From Pseudomonas asplenii (lineage in GTDB: Bacteria; Pseudomonadota; Gammaproteobacteria; Pseudomonadales; Pseudomonadaceae): a stretch of DNA of 64,000 nucleotides. The position numbers and the translations under genes were made by a program. The stretch covers positions 84,443 to 148,442 of the forward strand of contig NZ_JSYZ01000023.1 of the NCBI RefSeq assembly GCF_001293465.1, in the 5' to 3' direction. Position 1 is the stretch's first letter; every line of letters starts with the position of its first letter. The notes beneath the pieces are model-generated. The model was not told the DNA's origin and searched no databases. It saw nothing but the letters and a program-made list of their open reading frames with translations. Below are positions 1 through 52,127 of this stretch, piece after piece.

Positions 1-61
1 ACAATTTCGTACACAGCCTAGTGGGATTTTTTCAATTGAAGCCCATCAAGCTCCTGAAACG

Positions 62-703
62 TCAGCGACACAGACTGTCTGCCAAACCCCTGGCCTGCTG
101 GACCGCGGCTTCGCGTGCGCTGCGATCAACCTCTTCGCCCAGGATGGTTTTCTCCACAATCACCGAATGCACATCCATCACGCCGACAAACTTCAGCCAG
201 GCTTCCACATAAGGCTTCTGAAAATCGAAGCGTGTGGCCGGCGTGATCGACTGCGCCGAAAAATCCAGGCCTCGGGCGTACATCACCACAGCGGTCTTGT
301 TGAACAGCATGCCTTGCAGGCCGCGCTCCGCGTCAAAACTGAACAGGATGTCTTTCTGCGACACCAGGTCGATGAAGTGCTTGAGTTTGTACGGGATACT
401 GAAATTCCACAGCGGCACGGACATCACCAGCACATCCGCGCGGTGCAGGTGACTGGCCAACGCTTTCAAGGTGTCCCAGGCGTCCTGTTGCGCGGGGGTC
501 AAGGGCGTGCCACTGAGCCCGGCGTATTTGGCCTGCATGGCCAGGTCGTCGAACTCCGGTAACGCCATCTGCCAAAGGTCGAGCGTGATGAGTTCGGTAT
601 CCGGGGCATGTTCCTGATAACGCGCAATGAACCTGCGGGCCACCTCAAGGGAAGCCGAACGTTGCTTGCGGGGAGAACATTCAATATGCAGAAGAGTCGT
701 CAT
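62..703 (-). CDS. azoR: FMN-dependent NADH-azoreductase / NAD(P)H quinone reductase (AzoR family)
   Basis: The 213-residue product has the flavodoxin-like fold of the AzoR family. It opens with a beta strand and phosphate loop (TLLHIECSPRKQRSAS, residues 3-18) that binds FMN phosphate. The family segment VPLWNFSIPYKLKHFID follows at about 96-112, matching the MYNF-I-LKNYFD stretch of E. coli AzoR from memory, and a later MYARG segment sits near the FMN. These enzymes are cytosolic and reduce quinones and azo compounds with NAD(P)H. The ATG is preceded by GAGG at good spacing. It is transcribed away from the LysR gene at 812, which is the likely regulator. Length is close to the usual 200 residues. 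The substrate cannot be told from sequence. Confidence 0.9.
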   Translation of the reverse strand: MTTLLHIECSPRKQRSASLEVARRFIARYQEHAPDTELITLDLWQMALPEFDDLAMQAKYAGLSGTPLTPAQQDAWDTLKALASHLHRADVLVMSVPLWNFSIPYKLKHFIDLVSQKDILFSFDAERGLQGMLFNKTAVVMYARGLDFSAQSITPATRFDFQKPYVEAWLKFVGVMDVHSVIVEKTILGEEVDRSAREAAVQQARGLADSLCR

Positions 704-811
704 GGCGCGCCTCGGGGGTTGGGGGTGAACAGAACCGATACGCGCATTGCAACATAGCTTGATTTAAAATATAAATCGTAAATAAATACGACACTCATCA
801 CGAATACAACT
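704..811. promoter_or_regulatory. Divergent azoR/LysR control region with a T-N11-A type palindrome
   Basis: This 108-base region between divergent genes holds an AT-rich inverted repeat at 761-777 (GATTT-N7-AAATC), the size and symmetry expected of a LysR-type binding site. A wider pair, AACATAG at 751 and CTATGTT at 810, surrounds it. The position suggests one site controlling both genes. That is inferred from symmetry and placement only. Confidence 0.45.
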
Positions 812-1666
812 ATGTTCGATACGCTGCTGCTCAAGACATTTGTCACGGTCGTCGATGAAGAAGGTTTCAGCCGTGCCGCCCAGAAGCTGCACCTCACGCA
901 GTCGGCAGTCAGTGGCCACGTGCGGCGGCTGGAAGAACAGATTGGCAAACCGCTGTTGACGCGTACCACCCGCTCCCAGCAATTGACTCCCGATGGCGAA
1001 CGCCTGGTTTCCTATGCGCGTACGATCCTGGTGTTGAACCGTGATGCCTGGGCAGAACTGACGCGTACGCCGTTTCACGGACGGCTGCGGATCGGGGTGT
1101 CCGAGGATTTTGTCGAATCGCGGTTATTGCGCACCTTTCAGGATTTCGCGGCGCAGTACCCGGGCCTGGAGATCGATGTGCAGGTGGGCATTCCGGGCAC
1201 GTTGCTGAGCCTGATGAAACAAGGCCATCTGGAACTGGTCATCGGTTCTCTGTGCGAAACCGGCGAAGCGGGGCTGCTGCTGTGGCAGGAACCACTGGTG
1301 TGGGCTTGGCCAGCGCAGGCCGCCACCGCCTTACCGACACCGTTGCCGCTGGCGCTGTTCCCGGAGCCGTGCCCTTATCGAGAGGCCGCACTGACGCGGC
1401 TGGCCCAGGCGGGCATCGCCCAACGCACGGCGCTGTTATGCAGCAGCGCTGCCGGGTTGCGGGCGGCGGCGCTCGCAGGCTTCGCAATCGCCCCCATGAC
1501 ACTCAGCCAGGTAGGGCAAGGGCTGGCGGTGCTTGGAGCCGAGCAGGGGCTGCCGGATTTGCCGGATGTGCAATTTCGGCTGTTCACCTCACCTGAAGCG
1601 GATCAGGCGATCGTGGCGGCGGTCACTCGGCTGATTGTGGAATATTGCTCCACGCGCAGGGCTTGA
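812..1666 (+). CDS. LysR-family transcriptional regulator
   Basis: The 284-residue protein has an N-terminal winged helix-turn-helix (residues about 3-60, with FSRAAQKLHLTQSAVSGHVRRLEEQIG) and a C-terminal substrate-binding-like effector domain starting near residue 88 (GRLRIGVSEDF). Length is typical of LysR proteins. It is divergent from the azoreductase gene and probably controls it, as is common for LysR/quinone-reductase pairs. The ATG at 812 gives the full HTH, but I see no clear Shine-Dalgarno sequence before it. The inducer is unknown. Confidence 0.9.
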   Translation: MFDTLLLKTFVTVVDEEGFSRAAQKLHLTQSAVSGHVRRLEEQIGKPLLTRTTRSQQLTPDGERLVSYARTILVLNRDAWAELTRTPFHGRLRIGVSEDFVESRLLRTFQDFAAQYPGLEIDVQVGIPGTLLSLMKQGHLELVIGSLCETGEAGLLLWQEPLVWAWPAQAATALPTPLPLALFPEPCPYREAALTRLAQAGIAQRTALLCSSAAGLRAAALAGFAIAPMTLSQVGQGLAVLGAEQGLPDLPDVQFRLFTSPEADQAIVAAVTRLIVEYCSTRRA

Positions 1667-2202
1667 GCGACTTTCAACAAGGCCGCTGCTTCCGGGTCTG
1701 GCGGCCCCCTCCATAGGCTCTCGCCGCGGCCCTGTCAGAAACGGGGCCGGTAGATCAAAGACAAGCATGCCCGGCGCCAAGGTGGCGTCGTTCACGGAGC
1801 TTGCCTACGACACCTTCCCGTAGGAGCCGGGCTTGCCCGCGAATAGGTCCTCAATCCTGGAAAACAGGCCAAACCTCCACTGCGTCCAGTGTGCAACCTT
1901 CTTTTGTAATATCAAGACTACAGCCACTTCCCACACATATTCCCGCACAACCTCAGAACAACCTTTATTACTTCAAAATAATAAAGAACCCATCCATTCG
2001 GCCAGTTATTAAGTCCCAGCAAAAGATATTAAATATCCGCTTACAAAAGAGCAGCACCAACTTTCTTGCAACCGAGAGAGCGACGCCATCGCCAGCCCAA
2101 TACGGCAGGCAGATAGGGCGCTCTTTATCCTGACGCCAAACCGCATCTGGAGTTAAAACCGCACAACCTAAACCGAAAGAACCTCTTACGCAAGGTACCC
2201 TC
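1667..2202. other. Non-coding gap with hairpins and one REP element
   Basis: The 536 bases contain no convincing gene. Just after the LysR stop are GC-rich hairpins, GGCCGC at 1681 pairing with GCGGCC at 1701 and a second around 1728-1750. Neither is followed by a T run, so they are not typical intrinsic terminators. A REP-like element is at 1820. From about 1900 to 2150 the base composition turns AT-richer than the flanks. The promoter of the gene at 2203 should lie in its last part, but I could not pick a clear -35/-10 pair. Confidence 0.5.
1820..1847 (+). repeat. REP-like element
   Basis: The core GTAGGAGCCGGGCTTGCCC followed by GCGAATAGG matches the Pseudomonas REP consensus type (GTGGGAGC-GGCTTGCC-GCGA), an imperfect hairpin found between genes. 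The elements at 45589-45619 and 45654-45686 share the GGAGCCGGCT core. Confidence 0.7.
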
Positions 2203-2703
2203 ATGAACATCAACAGCCGTTTATCACTCTCTACATACAATCCATCCACGGCCAAATCAGTGACACATCAAGAACAAGGCCAGAAAGGCTTCTCACTGGA
2301 AACTCCCGGCAATACGAAAAACACTTCTGACCCGGTCAGCATCAGCGCCGCTGGCGCCGAGATGTCCGATGCGATGGATCCGCCTGTTCCTGTGGGTGCG
2401 ATGCCAGGATGGTCGGGTGAATTCGCGATCCAAGTCATAACCCGGCCAGATGGAACATCAATGTTCATGGATGGAAAGTTTTCGAATCTTTCGTCTGGGG
2501 AAAGAGATGAATACTTCAACCTGCTGCAATCCCACATGGATGCCCTGTACGAACGAAACGGTCTTGTCGACGAGGAGTCCACCTACGCCGCCCTCAACTC
2601 CCGCTCGATGAACGAAAAGCTCCATCAGGAGTTCCTCGAAGGCATAAGAAACGATCCGAAGATGGCCGAGTATGTCGGCCGGCTCGGCATCGCGCTGTCC
2701 TGA
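2203..2703 (+). CDS. Hypothetical protein, 166 residues
   Basis: I do not recognise a family. The ATG is preceded by AAGG at about 8 bases. The first 60 residues are Ser/Thr/Asn-rich and look disordered. They end in a DPVSISAAGAEMS segment, a pattern I associate with several small Pseudomonas proteins of unknown role. The second half (about 70-166) is more structured, with a predicted strand pair around GEFAIQVITRPDGTSMFMDGKF and then helical, charged sequence. There is no signal peptide or membrane helix. The gene lies in an AT-richer stretch than its neighbours, with a REP element upstream and a broken gene downstream, so it could be recently acquired. No function can be assigned. Confidence 0.65.
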   Translation: MNINSRLSLSTYNPSTAKSVTHQEQGQKGFSLETPGNTKNTSDPVSISAAGAEMSDAMDPPVPVGAMPGWSGEFAIQVITRPDGTSMFMDGKFSNLSSGERDEYFNLLQSHMDALYERNGLVDEESTYAALNSRSMNEKLHQEFLEGIRNDPKMAEYVGRLGIALS

Positions 2704-2781
2704 TCGCCTCGCGGCCACTCACCAGGCCACGCTCCCTGAGCGTGGCTGGCTACCGCCTCGGCCTGGGGCAAGGACACCAGC

Positions 2782-3097
2782 ATGATCAGCCCGCTGAAGT
2801 TGCTCTGCGGCATCGGTGTGATCTTTTTCTATCTCTACGAAACCCTGCCGGCACTGGCCGACACGCTGCTGCTGAAAAACGGCGACCGGTTATCCGGCAG
2901 CATCATTTCGTTCAGCGAAGGCCTGTGCATCGATACCGCTGTTCGAACTGTTCCGACAATGGCGGGGCGAAACGCTGATCGTCGGCCGTGCCGCTGCCAG
3001 CCGACCGGAGCACCCCTTGCTGGCGCTTCCAGGCGCCCGCCATGTGGCCCCCGAGATCGAGGTCGTCAGAACCCTGCTGGCGCCATCCAGCCGTTGA
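2782..3097 (+). pseudogene. Remnant of a DUF481-type gene fused to an out-of-frame tail
   Basis: The start has AAGGA 7 bases upstream of an ATG, a signal peptide (ISPLKLLCGIGVIFFYLYETLPALA, about residues 2-26) and then DTLLLKNGDRLSGSIISFSEG, the typical N-terminus of DUF481 outer-membrane-associated proteins. After residue about 49 the frame gives low-complexity Arg/Pro/Gly sequence, while a different frame reads a plausible protein tail (LFELFRQWRGETLIVG, ending with TGA at 3095-3097). DUF481 proteins normally run past 200 residues, so most of the domain is missing. Either a frameshift or a deletion joining two gene ends would explain this. I cannot identify the origin of the tail. An intact open frame of 146 residues exists (2782-3222), but its second half does not look like a real protein. 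Confidence 0.6.
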
Positions 3098-3115
3098 GCC
3101 AGGAGGCCCCCTGTA

Positions 3116-3751
3116 TCACCCCAGGGCCGGACGTTCCAGCGCCACCCACGCCTGCACCGCCGGGTGCTGCCACTGGCGGCGGGCATAGTCGGCCAGCCCG
3201 GCGGGCACCGGGTCGCCATTGAGGATCAGCCGGTTGAGCATCAGCGCCAGGTCGACATCGGCAATCGACCATTGGCCGCACAGGTACTCTCTGCCATCCC
3301 CCAGCAGAACCTGCGCCGCCTCGATCAGCTTGCGCGCCGCCGCCTCGCCGGCGGCCGACAACGGGCCAGCCTTGCGCCCATAGAAGATCACCAGGGTCGA
3401 ACGCTCCTGGCGCAGCGCCTGCAGGTCGCTGCGCAACCAGGCCTGCACCTGCCGCGCCCGGGCCCGCTGCTGGGCATCGCGTGGATAGAGCGGTGCCTGC
3501 GGGAACAGTTCGTCCAGGTACTCGGTGATCGCCGAGGACTCGGAGAGCGCGAAGCCCCCCTGCTCCAGGGTCGGCACCCGCTGGGTCAGGGACAAGCCGG
3601 CGTACGCCTGCGACTGCTGCTCATGGGCGTCCAGGTCGAGGGGGTGAAGATCGAATTCGAGGGCCTTTTCCCGCAGCGCGACAAATACCGACAGGGCATA
3701 GGGACTGGTGTACTGGGCATCGACATACAAACGCAGACGGGCATCGTTCAC
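3116..3751 (-). CDS. yfcF: Glutathione S-transferase, YfcF type
   Basis: The 211-residue cytosolic transferase has an N-terminal thioredoxin-like domain (SPYALSVFVALREKALEF near residues 16-33; the glutathione-site segment RVPTLEQGGFALSESSAITEYL near 56-77) and a helical C-terminal domain with RARARQVQAWLRSDL and SIADVDLALMLNRLILNGD. Both match E. coli YfcF closely as I remember it. I chose the GTG at 3751 because AAGGAG lies 6 bases upstream and the frame upstream of it does not resemble the family. Its expected role is glutathione conjugation or peroxide defence. It is separated from, and divergent to, the LuxR gene at 3935 and is probably unrelated to lipopeptide synthesis. Confidence 0.9.
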   Translation of the reverse strand: MNDARLRLYVDAQYTSPYALSVFVALREKALEFDLHPLDLDAHEQQSQAYAGLSLTQRVPTLEQGGFALSESSAITEYLDELFPQAPLYPRDAQQRARARQVQAWLRSDLQALRQERSTLVIFYGRKAGPLSAAGEAAARKLIEAAQVLLGDGREYLCGQWSIADVDLALMLNRLILNGDPVPAGLADYARRQWQHPAVQAWVALERPALG

Positions 3752-3934
3752 GGCAGACTCTCCTTGGAATGAGAGCGACACGCTACGGGATCTGCCCGGA
3801 CAAATGAAATCAACGATTTTCATGGGCGTATTCCCGAGCGGAATACTGGGAATTGGGCTATGGTAAAGGCCGCTGCTCCAGGCTCGTTTCCTGGTAAGCA
3901 AATGTTCCGGATTTTGAAACTCATGGATGAATCG

Positions 3935-4654
3935 ATGAACTCACAACAGCTTTTCCCGCAAATTGGCAAGGTCATCGCCAGCACTGGCAGTCGCCGTTTT
4001 CCGCGGATGTTGCACGACCTCATTCTCACCCAGTTGTCAGTCGACGCCACCCACATCCGCAAGCTGCCGATACACCCGCAAACCACCCCCCTATCGGCCC
4101 ATGCCGGCAGCCAGGTCATCACCCATGGCGAACCGATCTCCCCGGCGTCCAACGCCAAGGAATCGGCCCTGCACCTGACCCGGCGCAAGGATGACTGCAG
4201 CTACACCCTCTCGGTGTACCGTTCGAACCAGTCGCAGCAGTTCTCCGCACAGGAAAGGAGCATCCTGCAGGACTTCTCCCCGCTGCTGCTGCCGATGGTT
4301 GAAAAGCACATCAGCGCCCTGCAACCCCTGTCGCCCCCGCTGGACAGTCAGCCCGGCCAACTCGACGACATGGAGAGCCAGGGGCTGCAGGCCTTGCGCC
4401 TGCGTTTTGTCGACCGCCTGGCGCAGTCGGGGCTGACACTGTCCAACCGTGAAACGGACGTCTGCGTCGGCCTGCTGTCCGGGCGCACGGCACCGGTGCT
4501 GGCCGAAATGCTCCAGTTGAAGGTCAATACCGTGGAGAGCTACCTCAAGCGCGCGTCCATCAAGCTGGGCATCAGCGGACGCCACTCGCTGATGCGCTGG
4601 ATGTACGCGGCAGAGGAAGCGCCGGCGCCGGTGGTGCCGGCAACGCCCGTGTAA
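3935..4654 (+). CDS. LuxR-type orphan regulator flanking the lipopeptide locus (PsoR/EtlR-like)
   Basis: The 239-residue protein ends in a LuxR/FixJ-type HTH at about residues 168-223 (LSNRETDVCVGLLSGRT, then NTVESYLKRASIKLGISGRHSL). The N-terminal half shows no autoinducer-binding or receiver signature, as in the orphan LuxR proteins that control Pseudomonas lipopeptide genes. I start it at ATG 3935 (MNSQQLFPQIGKVIASTG) because the paralogue at 57113 begins in the same way. Longer starts at 3860 and 3905 remain possible. It lies tail to tail with macB at the distal end of the NRPS operon, the usual location of such a regulator. Control of the NRPS/macAB operon is inferred from position and family. 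Confidence 0.85.
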   Translation: MNSQQLFPQIGKVIASTGSRRFPRMLHDLILTQLSVDATHIRKLPIHPQTTPLSAHAGSQVITHGEPISPASNAKESALHLTRRKDDCSYTLSVYRSNQSQQFSAQERSILQDFSPLLLPMVEKHISALQPLSPPLDSQPGQLDDMESQGLQALRLRFVDRLAQSGLTLSNRETDVCVGLLSGRTAPVLAEMLQLKVNTVESYLKRASIKLGISGRHSLMRWMYAAEEAPAPVVPATPV

Positions 4655-4679
4655 CCGTCTCCTGCCAGCGGACCGGCGA

Positions 4680-4702
4680 GGGGATTGCAGCGTGCGATCC
4701 CC
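4680..4702. terminator. Hairpin between convergent luxR and macB
   Basis: GGGGAT at 4680-4685 pairs with ATCCCC at 4697-4702, extended by GCA/TGC inside the loop. It lies midway in the 57-base gap between two convergent stop codons. No T run follows on either strand, so it may be a bidirectional terminator or only a 3'-end stabiliser. Confidence 0.4.
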
Positions 4703-4711
4703 CCGCCTCTC

Positions 4712-6670
4712 TCAATCGCGCGCCAGCGCCTCGATCGGGTCGAGCCGCGAGGCGTTGCGCGCCGGTACGAAGCCGAACACGATGCCGATCAGCGTCGAAC
4801 AGATCACCGCCGTGGCGATCGCCCCCAGGGAGAACACCATCTGCCATTCCTTGATGAACAGCGAGAACAGGTAGCCGATCCCGAATGACAGCGAGATGCC
4901 GATCATCCCGCCAATCAGGCAGACCATCACCGCTTCCACCAGGAACTGCTGGCGAATGTCCGACTGGCGCGCACCGACCGCCATGCGGATGCCGATCTCG
5001 CGGGTACGCTCGGTGACCGACACCAGCATGATGTTCATCACGCCGATGCCGCCCACCGCCAGGGAAATCACCGCGATCAGCGACAGCAGCAGCGCCAGCG
5101 AGCGGCTGGTCTTGTCCACCGTCTGCATGATGTTGTCGAGGTTGTTGGTGAAGAAGTCCTTGGTGCCGTGGCGCTGCTGCATCAGCTTGATCACGTTGTC
5201 CTCGACCACCTTGCTCGGCTGCCCGTCCTTGATCCGCACCATGATGCTGTCCAGGTAGCGTTGCCCGAGCAGGCGGCCCGCCGCGGTCTCGTAGGGTACC
5301 CAGACGTTCAACTGCTTGCTGGAGGTAAAGATGTTCTTGTTGTCGGCCGTGACCCCGATCACCGTGCAGGGCAGGTTGTCCAGCAGGATCACCTGGCCCA
5401 GCGGGTCGACATTCGGACCGAACAGGCGGTTGCGCGTGTTGTGGTCGATCACCACCACCTGGGCCTGGCGCCGGGCGTCGCTTTCGCTGAAGGCAATGCC
5501 CTGCGCCAGCTTCAACCCGCGAACCTGGAAGTAGCGATCACTGACTCCGTTGACCTGGGCATCGAGATCGACGTTCTGGTAGCGCAGGAGCATGTTGCGT
5601 CCGACCATGGGCGTGGCGCTGTCGACGTAGTACAGCTGACTCAGCGCGAGCACGTCGGCCGGTACCAGGGTCTCGATCCGGCTGGCCCGGCTGTCGCCGA
5701 AACTGGTCCCCGGGTAGATGTCGATGGTGTTGCTGCCGATCGCCTGGATGTCCTTGAGCACATAACGCTTGGCCCCCTCGCCGATGGCCGAGATCGACAC
5801 CACCGAGGTGATGCCGATGACGATGCCGAGCATGGTCAGCAGCGTGCGCATGCGGTGCGAGATCAGCGCCACCCAGGCCATGTTGAAGGCCTCCTTGAAC
5901 AGCCCGAAGCCGGCCACCAGGCGCCCTGTGCTCTTGGACGCCAGGGTGGCCTTGTGGGTGCCCGCCGTCTCGTCGGTGGGGCGCTCGTTGGCCCGGTCGC
6001 TGATGATCTCGCCATCGCGCACCTCGATGATCCGCTCGGCGTTGGCGGCCACCTTGGGGTCATGGGTGACGATGATCACCGTATGCCCGGCGGCATGCAG
6101 TTCCTGGAGAATCTGCATCACCTCCTTGCCGCTGTGGGTGTCCAGCGCACCGGTGGGTTCGTCGGCAAGAATCACCTCGCCGCCGTTCATCAGTGCCCGG
6201 GCGATACTCACCCGCTGCTGCTGGCCACCGGAGAGCTGGCTCGGCCGATTCTCCAGGTGTGCGGCCAGGCCGAGGCGGCCGAGCAGTTCGCGGGCCCGGC
6301 CATGGCGCCGGGACTCGCCGGTACCGGCATAGATCGCCGGCATCTCGACGTTGTGCATGGCGCTCAGGTGCGGCAGCAGGTGGTAGCGCTGGAAGATGAA
6401 ACCGAAATAGTCGCGGCGCAGTTCGGCCAGTTCTTCGCTGCCCAGGTCGCGGGTCTCGCGACCGTTGATCCTGTAGCTGCCGGCGGTGGCGTAGTCGAGG
6501 CAACCGAGGATGTTCATCAGGGTCGACTTGCCCGAACCCGAGGCGCCGGTAATCGCCACCATTTCCCCGGCATGAATGCTCAGGTCGATGTTCTTCAGCG
6601 CGGTGAACTCACGTTCCCCGGCCATGAAGCTGCGGCTGATGCCGCGCAGTTCCAGCAGTGGCTGCGTCAT
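4712..6670 (-). CDS. macB: MacB-type ABC exporter, fused ATPase-permease
   Basis: The 652-residue protein has an N-terminal ABC ATPase: Walker A GASGSGKST at 42-50, signature LSGGQ at 146-150, Walker B VILADE at 166-171. A linker follows, then a MacB/FtsX permease with one membrane helix near 275-300 (MRTLLTMLGIVIGITSVVSI), a large periplasmic domain and three C-terminal membrane helices (LLLSLIAVISLAVGGIGVMNIM onwards). It overlaps macA by 4 bases (ATGA), so the two are translationally coupled. In Pseudomonas lipopeptide loci, MacAB exports the lipopeptide from the periplasm through an outer-membrane factor. Position directly after the last NRPS gene supports that role over macrolide efflux. 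Confidence 0.95.
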   Translation of the reverse strand: MTQPLLELRGISRSFMAGEREFTALKNIDLSIHAGEMVAITGASGSGKSTLMNILGCLDYATAGSYRINGRETRDLGSEELAELRRDYFGFIFQRYHLLPHLSAMHNVEMPAIYAGTGESRRHGRARELLGRLGLAAHLENRPSQLSGGQQQRVSIARALMNGGEVILADEPTGALDTHSGKEVMQILQELHAAGHTVIIVTHDPKVAANAERIIEVRDGEIISDRANERPTDETAGTHKATLASKSTGRLVAGFGLFKEAFNMAWVALISHRMRTLLTMLGIVIGITSVVSISAIGEGAKRYVLKDIQAIGSNTIDIYPGTSFGDSRASRIETLVPADVLALSQLYYVDSATPMVGRNMLLRYQNVDLDAQVNGVSDRYFQVRGLKLAQGIAFSESDARRQAQVVVIDHNTRNRLFGPNVDPLGQVILLDNLPCTVIGVTADNKNIFTSSKQLNVWVPYETAAGRLLGQRYLDSIMVRIKDGQPSKVVEDNVIKLMQQRHGTKDFFTNNLDNIMQTVDKTSRSLALLLSLIAVISLAVGGIGVMNIMLVSVTERTREIGIRMAVGARQSDIRQQFLVEAVMVCLIGGMIGISLSFGIGYLFSLFIKEWQMVFSLGAIATAVICSTLIGIVFGFVPARNASRLDPIEALARD

Positions 6671-7824
6671 TGGCCGGCTCCCGCCACCGCCGGCGTCGGT
6701 TCGCCGATCACCACCTTGTCGCCTTCGGCCAGACCTTCGCTGATCTGCACCTTGACGTTGTTGTTGATCCCGGTGCGCACCTTGCGCTCATGGGCCACGC
6801 CCTTGGCGTCGACCACCCGCACCGGGAAACGGCCATCGGCGTCGCGCGGGCCGAGGGCCGCGACCGGCACCGTGAGCACCGACTTGGCGGTGTCGAGGAC
6901 GATACGCACCTGGGCGGTCATGGAAATCCGCAGGCGATGGTCGGGGTTGGGCACGTCGAACAGCGCGTTGTAGAACACCGCGGTGTTCTGCTTGGGCGTG
7001 CCGGCGGTCTGGGTCTCCACGAAGTTCTGCGGTGCCGGCTCGGTGCCACGCAGCTTGGCGTAGTAACGTTTGTCCGCCTCGCCGAGGATGGTGAAGTACA
7101 CCTCCTGGCCGGGGCTGATATGGATCACGTCGGCTTCCGAGACCTGGGCCTTGACGGTCATTGTGTCCAGGTCAGCCAGCTTGAGCAGTACCGGTGCCAG
7201 CTGGTTGGCGATCACGGTCTGGCCTTCCTGGGTGACGATGCCCACCACGTCGCCATCGATCGGCGCGACGATGCGGGTATAGGCCAGGTTGATCTTGGCC
7301 GTGTCGATCTGCACCTGTGCACTCTTGATCTGCGCCTCGAGGGCACCCAGGTTGGCGCGCTGCACCTCATAGTTGGATTCGGCGGTCTCGAAATCCTGCC
7401 GGGAGATCGCCGCATCGCTCTGCAGCCCCAGGTAACGCTCGTAGACCGCCTTGGTCTGCTTGAGCTGGGCCTGGGTCGCGCGCCGTTGCGCCTGCAGGTT
7501 TTCCTCATCGACCTGGGCCTGGCGCAGGGTGTTCTGCAGCACCTGCGGGTCGATCTCGGCCAACCACTGGCCGCGCCTGACCTTGTCGCCGACCTTGACC
7601 TTGAGGGATTTCAACTGCCCGGAAACCTGGGCGCCGACATCGACCTGGCGGATGCCTTCGAGCACCCCGGTCGCCAGCACCGTGTTCTCGATATCGCTGC
7701 GCTCGACCGTGGCGATCAGGTACTGCGGCGGCTCTGCCGGCGCCTGCACCGCATAGAACACCAGGCCTGCGACCAGCACCAGCGCCAGCCCGATACCCGT
7801 CTTGCGAAACTTCGTTTTTTTCAT
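6667..7824 (-). CDS. macA: MacA-type periplasmic adaptor (membrane fusion protein)
   Basis: The 385-residue protein has an N-terminal membrane anchor (residues about 9-27, TGIGLALVLVAGLVFYAVQ). A biotinyl-lipoyl half-motif follows (VLEGIRQVDVGAQVSGQLKSL), then a long coiled-coil hairpin at about 100-185 rich in Gln/Ala/Glu, the second lipoyl half (TRIVAPIDGDVVGIV) and beta-barrel domains. It would bridge MacB and the outer-membrane factor. It starts 56 bases after the NRPS-C stop and overlaps macB by 4 bases, so it is probably co-transcribed with the NRPS genes. The ribosome-binding site before the ATG is weak (a GATGGT-like run), which may keep its level below that of the upstream genes. Confidence 0.95.
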   Translation of the reverse strand: MKKTKFRKTGIGLALVLVAGLVFYAVQAPAEPPQYLIATVERSDIENTVLATGVLEGIRQVDVGAQVSGQLKSLKVKVGDKVRRGQWLAEIDPQVLQNTLRQAQVDEENLQAQRRATQAQLKQTKAVYERYLGLQSDAAISRQDFETAESNYEVQRANLGALEAQIKSAQVQIDTAKINLAYTRIVAPIDGDVVGIVTQEGQTVIANQLAPVLLKLADLDTMTVKAQVSEADVIHISPGQEVYFTILGEADKRYYAKLRGTEPAPQNFVETQTAGTPKQNTAVFYNALFDVPNPDHRLRISMTAQVRIVLDTAKSVLTVPVAALGPRDADGRFPVRVVDAKGVAHERKVRTGINNNVKVQISEGLAEGDKVVIGEPTPAVAGAGQ

Positions 7825-7880
7825 AAGTGACCATCAATACCTTGAGAAATACCTGAAATCGAACCCGGGGACGGGGCGTC

Positions 7881-45277
<37,397 letters not shown>

Positions 45278-45588
45278 AGTGAGACCTGCTTTAAATTCGG
45301 AAACGGTTGACGAGAAAGTCCATTTTCAAAGGCAACGTGTCAGCGGTACGGCGCGCCCTTGTACTGGCGGAGCGGCATTTCTGGCCGGCTCGGACAGGAG
45401 GTTGAAGGAAAAATGGCGTCAATTAGCCATCACTGTTTCGGTATTTGAGAAACTAAATCATCCGCATGGCAGTGGCTGACACGGCAAGCGGGGACACCCC
45501 CCGACATCTGTCCCGGGCTGGAGGGGGCTTTGTGGAACTTTTTTGAGAGAGAGGGAGTGAAGGGTCGCCCAAGGCGGATCGTCGAAAC

Positions 45589-45619
45589 GCCGCCCACGGC
45601 AAGCCGGCTCCGACAGGGA
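45589..45619 (-). repeat. REP element (inverse copy of a pair)
   Basis: On the minus strand it reads TGTCGGAGCCGGCTTGCC followed by GTGGGCGGCG, a typical Pseudomonas REP. It forms an inverted pair (BIME-like) with the element at 45654-45686. Confidence 0.75.
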
Positions 45620-45653
45620 CCGCGTCATGCCCGGAATGAGCGCATGAGGCGAA

Positions 45654-45686
45654 CCCCGTGGGAGCCGGCTGGCTGGCGATAGCGGT
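45654..45686 (+). repeat. REP element (direct copy of a pair)
   Basis: It reads CCCCGTGGGAGCCGGCTGG followed by CTGGCGATAGCGG, the Pseudomonas REP pattern. It lies about 35 bases from its inverted partner, in the A-B spacer. Confidence 0.75.
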
Positions 45687-45725
45687 CTTGCTGCCACCGC
45701 GCAGCAAGTCAGCGCAGCGTCACCG

Positions 45726-52127
<6,402 letters not shown>

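Larger units (their letters stand above)
45278..45725. other. 448-base gap between NRPS-A and NRPS-B, with REP pair
   Basis: The gap holds no gene. Two REP elements in opposite orientation lie at 45589-45619 and 45654-45686, and a TGCTG/CAGCA hairpin is at 45692-45709, immediately after the NRPS-A stop. The part next to the NRPS-B start (45400-45480) is AT-richer and could hold a separate promoter, but I found no convincing -35/-10 pair. A gap of this size between two synthetases of one assembly line may allow partial termination or unequal expression of A against B and C. Confidence 0.6.

Noticed and set aside
5168..7830. Plus-strand frames of 601 and 390 codons opposite macB and macA
   Set aside because: Same cause: antisense shadows of genes with clear ABC exporter motifs. 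Products are His/Gly/Asp-rich with no domains.
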